A stretch of 24,678 nucleotides of DNA from Chloroflexota bacterium (GCA_026707335.1 JAPOXB010000103.1:1-24678), one strand, 5' to 3'; shown: positions 8,663 through 14,947, numbered from the stretch's first letter. The notes: generated by a model not told the origin, from the sequence alone. Numbers and translations are program-made.

Positions 8663-9031
8663 ATGCCGGAGGTCGTCTACTACGAGACAGCGAGGGGGGA
8701 CGAACCCGTTGCTGCGTACGTCGAACGACTTGGGCGCTCGGGGGATAAACGCGACGTGGCGGCGATCCTCGATCTGATCGTGGAGTTGGAGGAACGGGGG
8801 AGCGCGCTGCGCATGCCCGACGCCCGCATCATCGACGGCAACGCGCGCATCTTCGAGTTGCGCCCGCGTTCGCATCGGATCGCCTACGCCGAGTATGGAG
8901 GGCGCTACGTCCTCCTCCACGCGTGGCGGAAGCAATCGCAGCACCTCGATCGAAGAGCGCTGGCCACCGCCCAGCGGCGGCTTACAGACTGGAGGAACCG
9001 TCATGGCCAGGAACGCCAGACCACACATTGA
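8663..9031 (+). CDS. HigB-like toxin of the RelE/ParE superfamily (phage Gp49-like)
   Basis: 122 residues, the usual size for the Gp49-like HigB group, whose members cut mRNA on the ribosome. Matching features are the N-terminal VVYYETARGDEPV, the helical region with ILDLIVELEERG, and the beta core ARIFELRPRSHRIAYAEY followed by LLHAWRKQSQ, where basic residues normally form the active surface. The toxin comes first and the antitoxin second, as in HigBA. The antitoxin start lies 29 nt inside this gene behind its own strong ribosome binding site, so antitoxin may be made in excess. The role is probably element maintenance. The last ~12 residues overlap the antitoxin start and are unlikely to be essential. 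Confidence 0.82.
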   Translation: MPEVVYYETARGDEPVAAYVERLGRSGDKRDVAAILDLIVELEERGSALRMPDARIIDGNARIFELRPRSHRIAYAEYGGRYVLLHAWRKQSQHLDRRALATAQRRLTDWRNRHGQERQTTH

Positions 9032-9302
9032 ACAGATCGTCGCCAGCGATCCCGACATCCAGGCGGAGTACGAGACCCTGCGACTCCGCCGCGCGATCGT
9101 CGGCCAGTTGCGCGCGCTGCGCGAACAAAGAAGCTGGACCCAGCAGCAGCTCGCCGACGCCGTCGGAGTGCCGAGAAGCGCGATCGCCCGTCTCGAATCA
9201 GCCGAGCACAGCCCGCGCCTCGAAACCCTGCACGCCGTGGCGCACGTGCTCGGCTACGACGTGGATGTTCGCCTGAAGCGCCGGCGGGTACCGGTCGCGT
9301 GA
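9003..9302 (+). CDS. HigA-like antitoxin, XRE-type helix-turn-helix
   Basis: 99 residues. A helical N-terminus of about 30 residues precedes a classic XRE domain (about residues 35-90) containing WTQQQLADAVGVPRSAIARLE, its helix-turn-helix. ATG 9003 has GGAGGA at 8991-8996. HigA-type antitoxins bind the toxin and repress the shared promoter; the candidate target is the short region before 8663. The protein ends in a basic tail after a LGYDVDVRLK segment common in this family. The neighbouring RelE-like gene makes the antitoxin call strong, although other XRE regulators look alike in isolation. Confidence 0.83.
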   Translation: MARNARPHIEQIVASDPDIQAEYETLRLRRAIVGQLRALREQRSWTQQQLADAVGVPRSAIARLESAEHSPRLETLHAVAHVLGYDVDVRLKRRRVPVA

Positions 9303-9500
9303 ATCTCGCCCACCCGGAGGCCGGCGGCTGATCGGCTGCACGGCCCCCTGGACCTATCCGGTACTGCCGTCCGAGGCAGGGCCGTTGCAGCACAACGCGA
9401 CGATCGCCCCGCGCCACCGCCGTGCAATGCCAGGCGCGATCTCCGGGTGGAGTTTGCGGCGGCCCGGGCGGGAGGGCTCCCAGGCCCACGCGGTGGTGGC

Positions 9501-9684
9501 CGGAATAGGCCTGCGATGCGTCGGATCCCCCGCAGCGTGAGGCCCTCCAGCGTGTTGGCCCCGAGCAACGCCCGTGCACGGTCGTCCCGGAACACAACGG
9601 GTGTCGGAATAGTTCTCCCGTCGATCGTGGCCCCGCCCTCGCTGATCTCGTACCTGACCGAGCGTCCGTTGGCCAGCGCCCCAG
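9501..9684 (-). pseudogene. Remnant of a clan AA (retropepsin-like) aspartic protease, frameshifted and lacking its N-terminal half
   Basis: Read on the minus strand right after the LexA-like gene, codons from 9676 give IDGRTIPTPVVF, then LLGANTLEGLTL, the typical C-terminal half of small bacterial aspartic proteases. The expected continuation, a VDP followed by HRR-x-IP, is present only after a -1 shift at the C run 9527-9531 (DPTHRRPIP in the other frame). The N-terminal half with the catalytic DTG is absent; the LexA-like gene occupies that place. It is therefore broken twice: truncated and frameshifted. The remaining ~200 bp down to 9303 hold no supported gene. Confidence 0.55.
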
Positions 9685-9981
9685 CTAGGCGGCCGCGACC
9701 TGCCGAGCCTGGGCTGCCGTCGGGCGCTCCTCCGTGTGCGACGCGGCGAATGCCCGCCCCTCGGCCGTCAGCGTGATCGCGCGCGCCCGTTCGGGGACGC
9801 GCATGACCAGGCCGGCGCGCTCGCACGCCGCCAGCCGATACGCCACCACCGATGTCGAACTGGCCCGGGTCCGCTTCTGCAGGTCGCGGACCGTCGGTGG
9901 GTAGCCGTGCACGGCGCCGTGCTCGGCGATTGCCTCGACCAGGGCGCGCATCCGATCGTCCCTGGCTACTTTGCCTCTCAT
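9685..9981 (-). CDS. LexA N-terminal-like winged-helix DNA-binding protein
   Basis: 98 residues. The core around residues 10-70, with GYPPTVRDLQKR, SSTSVVAYRL and ERARAITLT, follows the LexA DNA-binding winged helix closely, but there is no S24 peptidase domain, so it cannot self-cleave like LexA. GGAGG lies 7 nt before the ATG, which overlaps the stop of the ImmA-like gene (ATGA). It is the third gene of the repressor operon and probably a regulator of the element. An Ala/Gln-rich tail ends it. The lack of an effector domain may mean it competes for LexA-type operators; that is inference. Confidence 0.7.
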   Translation of the reverse strand: MRGKVARDDRMRALVEAIAEHGAVHGYPPTVRDLQKRTRASSTSVVAYRLAACERAGLVMRVPERARAITLTAEGRAFAASHTEERPTAAQARQVAAA

Positions 9982-10418
9982 GAAACACCTCCGTTCTCGG
10001 GGAGCCGCGCCTGCACCCGCACCACCTCGACGGGCACGCCGAAGTGCTCGGCAACTTCCCATGCGTAGACGAAGCCCTCGGCCAGCGCCTCTTCCTCGTC
10101 GATAAGGAGCGCATGGGCGAAGTCCTCCGCCTCCCGCTCCCATGGAAGCGGCAGGTCCGTGTGGTCGCGCCGCTCGATGTGATTGCCCGGATGCAGCAGG
10201 CGGTGCGCGATGGCATGGGCGATCACCCAGCGCCGCCACTCCGGGCCGAGGCGCTTCGCCACCGCGATCTGGCCGTCGATCTGCATCTCCTTCTGCACCT
10301 CGAACTGCCACGGCCAGACCTCGAGCCCGAGGGCGTTGGCGACCGCCACGGCGTCCACCCGCCCCCGCAGGCCCAGCTCGCGACGCAGCGTGTCCGCCCT
10401 GCGCCGCGCCCTGTTCAC
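9978..10418 (-). CDS. ImmA/IrrE-like metallopeptidase homologue with altered active-site motif
   Basis: 146 residues. The N-terminal VDAVAVANALGLEV and the central helix VIAHAIAHRLLHPGNH match ImmA/IrrE (DUF955) proteins; the later segment EREAEDFAHALL carries the usual third metal ligand. In the family the helix reads HExxH, with Glu as catalytic base. Here it is H68-A-I-A-H72, so the Glu is Ala while both His remain. In ICEBs1 of Bacillus, ImmA cuts the XRE repressor ImmR to release the element, and the gene order here is the same. The GTG start overlaps the repressor stop (GTGA). The protein may bind or sense the repressor without cutting it, or may have moved its catalytic residue. The family call is fairly firm. 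Confidence 0.8.
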   Translation of the reverse strand: MNRARRRADTLRRELGLRGRVDAVAVANALGLEVWPWQFEVQKEMQIDGQIAVAKRLGPEWRRWVIAHAIAHRLLHPGNHIERRDHTDLPLPWEREAEDFAHALLIDEEEALAEGFVYAWEVAEHFGVPVEVVRVQARLPENGGVS

Positions 10419-10783
10419 CGCGCGCCTCGCTCGCGCCTGTGGCGCTGCCGGCGCACGAAGCGGATGAACTCCCGGATCGACTCGACATCCTCGTCGGGGA
10501 GGTCATCGACGGCGTCGCGGAACGAGACCTCCGCCTCCTTGCGCAGCTCCGAGATGACGACGTCCCGCCCCTCCAGTTCGCGCACGCCGGTGCCGCAGTG
10601 GAAGGCGATCTCGATGAGGTGCTCGTGGATGGGCTTCATGCGACCCGCTTCCCAGGCCCAGACGGTGTTCGAGGCGACCCCCACGAGGCCGGCCAGTTGT
10701 TTCTGGGTCACGCCCGCGCCCTGGCGAGCCTCTCGGATGCGAGCGCCGAGTTCCTTCCAGCGGTAGCCCCGGTCGTCGGTCAT
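10415..10783 (-). CDS. ImmR/cI-like XRE repressor
   Basis: 122 residues. The XRE domain (about residues 8-65) includes VTQKQLAGLVGVASNTVWAWE. The C-terminal half is acidic, then strongly basic (RRQRHRRERGAR). ATG 10783 has AGGAG 9 nt upstream; a TTG three codons earlier would abut that site and is rejected. It is the first gene of the leftward operon (repressor, ImmA-like, LexA-like), transcribed from a TATAAT promoter that overlaps the divergent one. By analogy with ICEBs1 ImmR it should keep the element silent and control its own promoter. Direct evidence here is family and arrangement only. Confidence 0.8.
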   Translation of the reverse strand: MTDDRGYRWKELGARIREARQGAGVTQKQLAGLVGVASNTVWAWEAGRMKPIHEHLIEIAFHCGTGVRELEGRDVVISELRKEAEVSFRDAVDDLPDEDVESIREFIRFVRRQRHRRERGAR

Positions 10784-10831
10784 GGCAACCAACTCCTATT
10801 CGTTGCTGCGGATAACCGGCGTCGTGCCTTC

Positions 10832-10860
10832 TTGACGAAGACTCTGCGCTTACATAGATT
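10832..10860 (+). promoter_or_regulatory. Rightward promoter of the three-gene XRE operon
   Basis: TTGACG at 10832-10837 and TAGATT at 10855-10860 are separated by exactly 17 bp. The expected start near 10867 gives a ~39-nt leader with GAGGAG before the ATG at 10906. The -10 box overlaps the -10 box of the leftward promoter, so the two should be mutually exclusive. CTTC/GAAG half-sites flank the -35 box (10828-10831 and 10837-10840). Confidence 0.65.
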
Positions 10861-10871
10861 ATACACATCTA
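10855..10871. promoter_or_regulatory. Candidate XRE operator between divergent promoters
   Basis: TAGAT (10855-10859) and ATCTA (10867-10871) form a perfect inverted repeat around a 7-bp spacer. The 17-bp site covers both -10 boxes, so a bound XRE dimer would block both directions. Length and position fit cI/ImmR-type operators. No second full copy was seen. Confidence 0.4.
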
Positions 10872-10885
10872 CGCGGAGGACACAA
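10858..10885 (-). promoter_or_regulatory. Leftward promoter of the repressor operon
   Basis: On the minus strand a perfect TATAAT (10863-10858) lies 16 bp after TTGTGT (10885-10880). This is among the best sigma-70-type -10 boxes in the window. It reads towards the repressor start at 10783 and leaves a leader of about 70 nt. Confidence 0.65.
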
Positions 10886-10905
10886 GCGAGGAGCTCCCGC
10901 AGCCC

Positions 10906-11151
10906 ATGCGACACCCGGCAAGACCCGTGGCCATGCTCAGGCAGGAGGTGTTCTGGCAGCGCCTGGCCGTGCTCGGGCGCTCGCAGAATTGGGTCGCGCG
11001 CGAGGCCGGCATCAGCCGCGGCTACCTCTCCATGCTCGCCAATGGCAAGCGTGCGGCCTCCGGTCGCGTGCGGCGCGTGTTGATGCGAATCCTTGAGGTG
11101 GAGAACGTACATGAACTGTTCTTCTTCAGGCCACCGCCAGACGAGGCGTGA
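10906..11151 (+). CDS. Small XRE-type regulator (Cro/Xis-like position)
   Basis: 81 residues, essentially one helix-turn-helix domain: NWVAREAGISRGYLSMLANGKR is the helix-turn-helix core, followed by RVRRVLMRILEVENVHELFF. It is the first gene to the right of the divergent promoters, the place of cro in lambda-like phages and of xis in ICEBs1. Its fold is XRE, so a Cro-like partner of the repressor is the better guess. ATG 10906 has GAGGAG 12 nt upstream, a little far; ATG 10933 has none. The next gene starts 41 nt before its end. Confidence 0.65.
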   Translation: MRHPARPVAMLRQEVFWQRLAVLGRSQNWVAREAGISRGYLSMLANGKRAASGRVRRVLMRILEVENVHELFFFRPPPDEA

Positions 11152-11461
11152 GGCCGCTCCGCGCCTGTTGGGCTACGGGGGCGGCCCCGTGATCGCCGGG
11201 CGGCCCGTTCCCTTCGGCAGCGCCGCGTTGCCGCCGGACTTCTCCGCGCGGCTCGACCGCCTCAAGCGGGCCAGCGGCCTCACCTGGGACGCCTTCGCCG
11301 AGGCGCTGGGGACCGACGTCAAGCAGGTGCTGCGCTGGCGCCGGGGAACGGAGCCGTGCGGCGGCGCCCACCACGCCCTTGTCAGGCTGGCGCGCTGGAT
11401 TCCAGGTGGGCTCGACATCCTCATGGGCGAGGACTTTCTCCCTGGACACGGAGGGGGCTGA
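11111..11461 (+). CDS. XRE-like DNA-binding protein, first of a tandem pair
   Basis: 116 residues from ATG 11111, which has GGTGGAG 7 nt upstream, inside the previous gene. A disordered Arg/Gly-rich N-terminus of ~38 residues precedes a domain with PDFSARLDRLKRASGLTW and DAFAEALGTDVKQVLRWRRG, an XRE-like helix-turn-helix. The following gene encodes a close relative, so this pair arose by tandem duplication. It ends in LDILMGEDFLPGH. The exact target is unknown; the operon position suggests control of element genes downstream. Confidence 0.65.
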   Translation: MNCSSSGHRQTRREAAPRLLGYGGGPVIAGRPVPFGSAALPPDFSARLDRLKRASGLTWDAFAEALGTDVKQVLRWRRGTEPCGGAHHALVRLARWIPGGLDILMGEDFLPGHGGG

Positions 11462-11465
11462 GGCT

Positions 11466-11729
11466 GTGCCGCGCCAGCGCCCTCGCTCCCCCCGCGCCGC
11501 CTACGACATGCCCGACGACTTCGCCGGAGCGTTCGAGCGCCTGAAGGAGGCGTCCGGCCTGACGTGGACGGAGCTGGCCCGCCAGCTCGGCACGACCGAC
11601 TCCAACCTGTGGCGCTGGCGCAACGGCGTGCTTCCCAACACCCGCAATTTCCTCGCGCTCCAGGACCTCGCGCGCCGCCTCGGGCTTGAGTACCTCCTGC
11701 CCACGGCGAGTGCCCGCGAGCGTCGCTAG
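11466..11729 (+). CDS. XRE-like DNA-binding protein, second of a tandem pair
   Basis: 87 residues from GTG 11466, with GGAGGG at 11450-11455 and only 4 nt after the previous stop. The domain PDDFAGAFERLKEASGLTW then ELARQLGTTDSNLWRWRNG aligns along its length with the preceding protein. The recognition-helix residues differ (DSNLWRW against VKQVLRW), so the two may read different sites. It ends with a Leu-rich helix and a short basic tail. ATG 11508 is an alternative start, just before the domain. Confidence 0.65.
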   Translation: MPRQRPRSPRAAYDMPDDFAGAFERLKEASGLTWTELARQLGTTDSNLWRWRNGVLPNTRNFLALQDLARRLGLEYLLPTASARERR

Positions 11730-11770
11730 ACCGATCGTCATGCCCGCCAACGCCGACATCCCGCAAGATC

Positions 11771-11797
11771 ACTGCATCGGTGCAGTCCCCTCCGGGG
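11771..11797 (+). terminator. Paired hairpins after the XRE operon (weak terminator candidate)
   Basis: ACTGCA/TGCAGT with a 4-nt loop (11771-11786) is followed directly by CCCC-TCC-GGGG (11787-11797). They lie 42 bp after the last XRE gene. There is no T-run, so intrinsic termination is uncertain; they could equally be a protein-binding site. Confidence 0.25.
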
Positions 11798-11876
11798 GAT
11801 TACCGAACCCCTTCGCGTCCGGCCACGATCGAAGCAGCAGCATGCGTTCCGTGCGTGAGCGCTGCGGGGGTGGCCG

Positions 11877-12086
11877 GTGTCGAGCATCAACGAGCATCCA
11901 CCGGCCGTTTCGGCCTCCGATGAGGACCGCACCCCGCCACAGATGCGGGTTACGTGGAAGGCTGGACCGCGGACGCGCGCCTGGGACGAACTGTGGCGCT
12001 GGCTGCTCGCCCCCGACGAACTCCATCCCTCCAACTCTGCGAGAACGCCCTCGATCAGCGACCCGGAACAGGGGCGGGGCCGCTGA
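11877..12086 (+). CDS. Small hypothetical protein upstream of the recombinase
   Basis: 69 residues from GTG 11877, preceded by GGGGGTGG about 5 nt upstream. Composition is polar and acidic with a central Trp-rich helix, AWDELWRWLLAPDEL. The W-x2-LW-x2-LL pattern looks selected, not random, for an antisense or shadow frame, and no longer frame competes here. I do not recognise the family. It lies 80 bp before the recombinase start in the same direction, so a recombination directionality factor is conceivable on size and place alone; nothing in the sequence proves this. Confidence 0.45.
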   Translation: MSSINEHPPAVSASDEDRTPPQMRVTWKAGPRTRAWDELWRWLLAPDELHPSNSARTPSISDPEQGRGR

Positions 12087-12166
12087 TCAGGCACCCCCTT
12101 CGCCTCCTCGCCACTCGCTTCGATCACCACCGTGGCCTTGCCTCAAGCGGTAGGCTGGAGTGAACG

Positions 12167-14824
12167 ATGCCGATGCCGCACATCCCCGACCCCATGGAGA
12201 CTGCCTTGCGAGCGATCATCTACTCCCGCGTCTCGACCGACGCCCAGGAACGCGACGGAACCTCGCTCGATACGCAGGAGCGCGCCTGTGACGAGGTGGC
12301 CGCCGACCGCGGCTGGCACGTGGTGCGCCGCATCCGTGAAGCCGCGAGCGGAGGGCTTCTCGAACGTGACGGCCTCGACGAGTTGCGCGCCGCGCTGCGA
12401 AACGGGGAAGCCCAGGTGGTCGTCGCCTTCGCCGTCGATCGCCTCTCACGCAGCCAGAACCACATCGGTATCCTCTTCGACGAGTTCGAGCGCGCCGGCG
12501 TGCGACTGGAGTTCGTGACCGAGCGCTTCGAGGACACGGCCGTGGGGCGCTTCATCCTCGCCGCGCGCGCCTTCATCGCCGAGGTCGAGCGGGAGAAGAT
12601 CGCCGAGCGCACCATGCGCGGCAAGGAGGAGCGGGCGCGCAGCGGCCGCATCCCCCAGGCGACCGGGGCGGGCTGCTACGGCTACACCTACAACCCGGCC
12701 AGCGGGTGCCGGGAGATCGAACCGTTCCAGGCGGCCGTCGTGCGGCGCATCTTCGAGCGCTACGCCGACAGCCGCAGCTTCTCGGCCGTGTCGAACGAAC
12801 TGAACGACGCCGGCATTCCGGCCTTCTCCGGGGGGCGCTGGTACCCAATCACGGTGCGGCGCACGCTCCTCAACGAGGCGTACATCGGACACACGGTGTA
12901 CCGCCGCACCAAGCGAGTGCCGGTCCGCGCGCCCGGCGCGCGACGCCGCAGCCGCGTGGTAGAACGACCCGAGCACGAGCGCATCGAGATTCCGGGCGCG
13001 ACGCCGGCGATCATCGAGGAAGAACTCTGGGCGCGCGTGCAGGCGATCCTGAACGACCCCGAGCGCACGAACCGCCGCCCGGTGGCGAAGCGGCGCTATG
13101 CGCTCCGGGGGCGGCTGCGGTGCGGCGTCTGCCAGAGCGCGATGGTCGGGCAGACGCTCTCCTCGAAGGGCAAGAGCTACGCCTACTATCGCTGCCGGCA
13201 CGCGTACACGAAGAGCACGTCGCGCGCCTGCACGGCTCGCTACATCCCGGCGGAGGCGCTCGAGCAGGAGATCCGGGCGGAGGTGCGCAAGGTGCTGACC
13301 GCGCCCGAGGTGCTCTTGCGCGAGTTGAGGCGGCCCGACGACTCAACCTCCTTCCGCGACGCGATCCAGCGCCTGGAGTCCGAGTTGGCGTCGCTTAAGA
13401 AGCGCGAGGAGCGGCTCGTCCGGCTCTTCGGCTACGACGAGGTCGACAGCGAGGTGGTGCGCGCCGAACTCCGCGAGGCCCAGCGACAGCGCGAAGTTCT
13501 CGGCGCGGAGCGGGACACGCTTGCACGCCCGGCCTCGGCGATTGCCGCCGGCGTCGACGAGGCCGGGCTCCGGCTGGTGTGCGCAACGATCGCCGCGCGG
13601 CTCGACGGCGCCGAGCCGGAGCAGTACGAGCGCGTAATGGAGGCCGTGCAGCTGAGCGTGACAGCCACCCGGGACGAGGTCACGGTCGAAGGGATGCTCC
13701 CGACCGAACCTCCAGAATCCGGCAAATCTGCCGATTACCCGCCAGAATGCACAGATTCTGACGCCAGTTTATCACCATTGAACAAACATCGGCATGATGA
13801 CGTGGATGTAGTTCTCGCTGCCCTCGGGACGGAGGACGCCGGGGTTCGACGGGCCGGTCGATTCCAGGGCCACCTGACGGCCGTCGAGCACCTGCAGGAC
13901 GTCCTGGAGGTAGCGCGAGTTGAAGGCGATCTTGGCCGCCTCGCCCTCGATCGCGGCGTCCATGTTGCCCTCGTGGTCGCCCTGCTCCTCGGCGCGGGCG
14001 CGGATGGTCAGCTTGCCCTCGCCGTCCTCGGGGCCGCTCGACTCCAGCCGCACGATGCCGCTGCCGTCGCGCGCGAAGACGGCGGCCGTGCGCACCTCGC
14101 GCAGGAACTCGCCGGCGTCGAGGATGACGCGCGTCTGGTACTGGGCCGGGATGAGTTGGTCGTAGGCCGGGAACGTGCCCTGGATGAGCTGCGCCGTCAG
14201 CTCGACATCGGAGAGGCGGAAGAGCGCCGTGCTGCGGGCGGCGTTGATCTCCAGCGCGACGGGCTCCTCGCGGTCTGGCAGCAGGCGGCCGAGTTCCTGC
14301 AGCGCGCGGGCGGGGATGATCACCTCCACGGTCTCCGCGGGCGCCTCGGCCGTCGTGACGTGGAAAACGGCCAGGCGGAAGCCGTCGGCGGCGGCGAGCG
14401 TGAGCCGGTCCTCGGCGATCTTGACGTGCACGCCGGTCAGCACGGGGCGGCTGTCGTCGGTGGCGGCGGCGAAGACCACGTGCTCGATCGCCTCGCGCAG
14501 CGAGCTGGGCTCCAGGCGGATGACCTGCGCGTCGCTGATCGTGGGGATGGGCGGGAAGTCGTCGGCGTCCATGCCGCTGATCGTGGTCTCGCTGCGGGCG
14601 CCGGTGATCTCGGCCCGCTTCGAGCGGGCGGCGACGCCGAGCGTGATCTTCTCGTTGGGCAGCGTGGCGACGAAGTCGGTCAGCAGGCGGGCCGGGATCG
14701 TGATCGCGCCCTCATCCTCGACCGTGGCCGTGATCCAGTTCGTGATCGCGATCTCCAGGTTGGTGGCGGAGAGCTTGAGCCGCTCGCCGTCGGTGGCGAT
14801 GCAGACGTGCCCGGTCTGCGGTAG
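12167..14824 (+). CDS. Large serine recombinase (element integrase); frame runs past the element end into antisense dnaN
   Basis: Only about the first 515-535 codons are recombinase. The resolvase domain begins with YSRVSTD (catalytic Ser23) and contains VDRLSRS. The recombinase domain (~170-290) follows, then a zinc ribbon with C319, C322, C343 and C355, a coiled coil (~390-455), and a short C-terminal piece ending near VEGMLP (nt ~13,700). This is the normal size and order for large serine recombinases that integrate and excise elements. ATG 12167 has GGAG 7 nt upstream. No stop follows the last family-like residues; the frame crosses the end of dnaN and stays open on its antisense strand to 14824, giving a nominal 885 aa. 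The extra ~350 residues are not a domain. Either the natural stop lies across the junction in the circular form, or a small frameshift occurred: the other two frames stop at 13758-13760 and 13778-13780. Confidence 0.85.
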   Translation: MPMPHIPDPMETALRAIIYSRVSTDAQERDGTSLDTQERACDEVAADRGWHVVRRIREAASGGLLERDGLDELRAALRNGEAQVVVAFAVDRLSRSQNHIGILFDEFERAGVRLEFVTERFEDTAVGRFILAARAFIAEVEREKIAERTMRGKEERARSGRIPQATGAGCYGYTYNPASGCREIEPFQAAVVRRIFERYADSRSFSAVSNELNDAGIPAFSGGRWYPITVRRTLLNEAYIGHTVYRRTKRVPVRAPGARRRSRVVERPEHERIEIPGATPAIIEEELWARVQAILNDPERTNRRPVAKRRYALRGRLRCGVCQSAMVGQTLSSKGKSYAYYRCRHAYTKSTSRACTARYIPAEALEQEIRAEVRKVLTAPEVLLRELRRPDDSTSFRDAIQRLESELASLKKREERLVRLFGYDEVDSEVVRAELREAQRQREVLGAERDTLARPASAIAAGVDEAGLRLVCATIAARLDGAEPEQYERVMEAVQLSVTATRDEVTVEGMLPTEPPESGKSADYPPECTDSDASLSPLNKHRHDDVDVVLAALGTEDAGVRRAGRFQGHLTAVEHLQDVLEVARVEGDLGRLALDRGVHVALVVALLLGAGADGQLALAVLGAARLQPHDAAAVAREDGGRAHLAQELAGVEDDARLVLGRDELVVGRERALDELRRQLDIGEAEERRAAGGVDLQRDGLLAVWQQAAEFLQRAGGDDHLHGLRGRLGRRDVENGQAEAVGGGEREPVLGDLDVHAGQHGAAVVGGGGEDHVLDRLAQRAGLQADDLRVADRGDGREVVGVHAADRGLAAGAGDLGPLRAGGDAERDLLVGQRGDEVGQQAGRDRDRALILDRGRDPVRDRDLQVGGGELEPLAVGGDADVPGLR
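13712..13774. other. Probable element end / attachment-site region at the dnaN 3' end
   Basis: Between the last recombinase-like codons and the dnaN stop lies an AT-richer stretch with several dyads. CCAGAAT occurs twice, 30 bp apart (13712-13718 and 13742-13748). CGGCA-AATC-TGCCG spans 13720-13733. CAGAAT and ATTCTG flank a 6-bp spacer at 13743-13760. Serine recombinase sites commonly carry such dyads next to the crossover. The crossover point itself cannot be fixed without the other end of the element. The 13743-13760 hairpin could also help end dnaN transcription. Confidence 0.5.
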
Positions 14825-14902
14825 CGTGCTGCGCGTCGCGACGGCCCGCGAGACGACGCTCAGTCCGCGCTGGAGGGTTTCCTGGTCGGTCGAAATGCGC
14901 AC
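13772..14902 (-). CDS. dnaN: DNA polymerase III beta subunit (sliding clamp)
   Basis: 376 residues, normal for DnaN, which forms a dimeric ring holding replicative and repair polymerases on DNA. Conserved pieces include SRPVLTGVHV, LTLAAADGFRLAV, the region with QLIPAQYQTR, and the near-terminal YIHVIMPM. Start is GTG 14902 (MRISTDQE) with GGTGG about 5 nt upstream. After IMPM the protein has FVQW then stop. DnaN proteins usually end within a few residues of this motif, so the last codons may have been supplied by the integrated element. The gene stands apart from dnaA, recF and gyrB and is separated from hemL by 137 bp. No core residue seems lost, as expected for an essential gene. Confidence 0.95.
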   Translation of the reverse strand: MRISTDQETLQRGLSVVSRAVATRSTLPQTGHVCIATDGERLKLSATNLEIAITNWITATVEDEGAITIPARLLTDFVATLPNEKITLGVAARSKRAEITGARSETTISGMDADDFPPIPTISDAQVIRLEPSSLREAIEHVVFAAATDDSRPVLTGVHVKIAEDRLTLAAADGFRLAVFHVTTAEAPAETVEVIIPARALQELGRLLPDREEPVALEINAARSTALFRLSDVELTAQLIQGTFPAYDQLIPAQYQTRVILDAGEFLREVRTAAVFARDGSGIVRLESSGPEDGEGKLTIRARAEEQGDHEGNMDAAIEGEAAKIAFNSRYLQDVLQVLDGRQVALESTGPSNPGVLRPEGSENYIHVIMPMFVQW

Positions 14903-14947
14903 GATTCCACCACTAATTGCTAACGTACCTACTCAATTGATGGCTTG

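Noticed and set aside
13772..14824. Recombinase tail as a genuine fused C-terminal domain
   Set aside because: These codons are the reverse strand of an intact dnaN and have the composition of an antisense frame.
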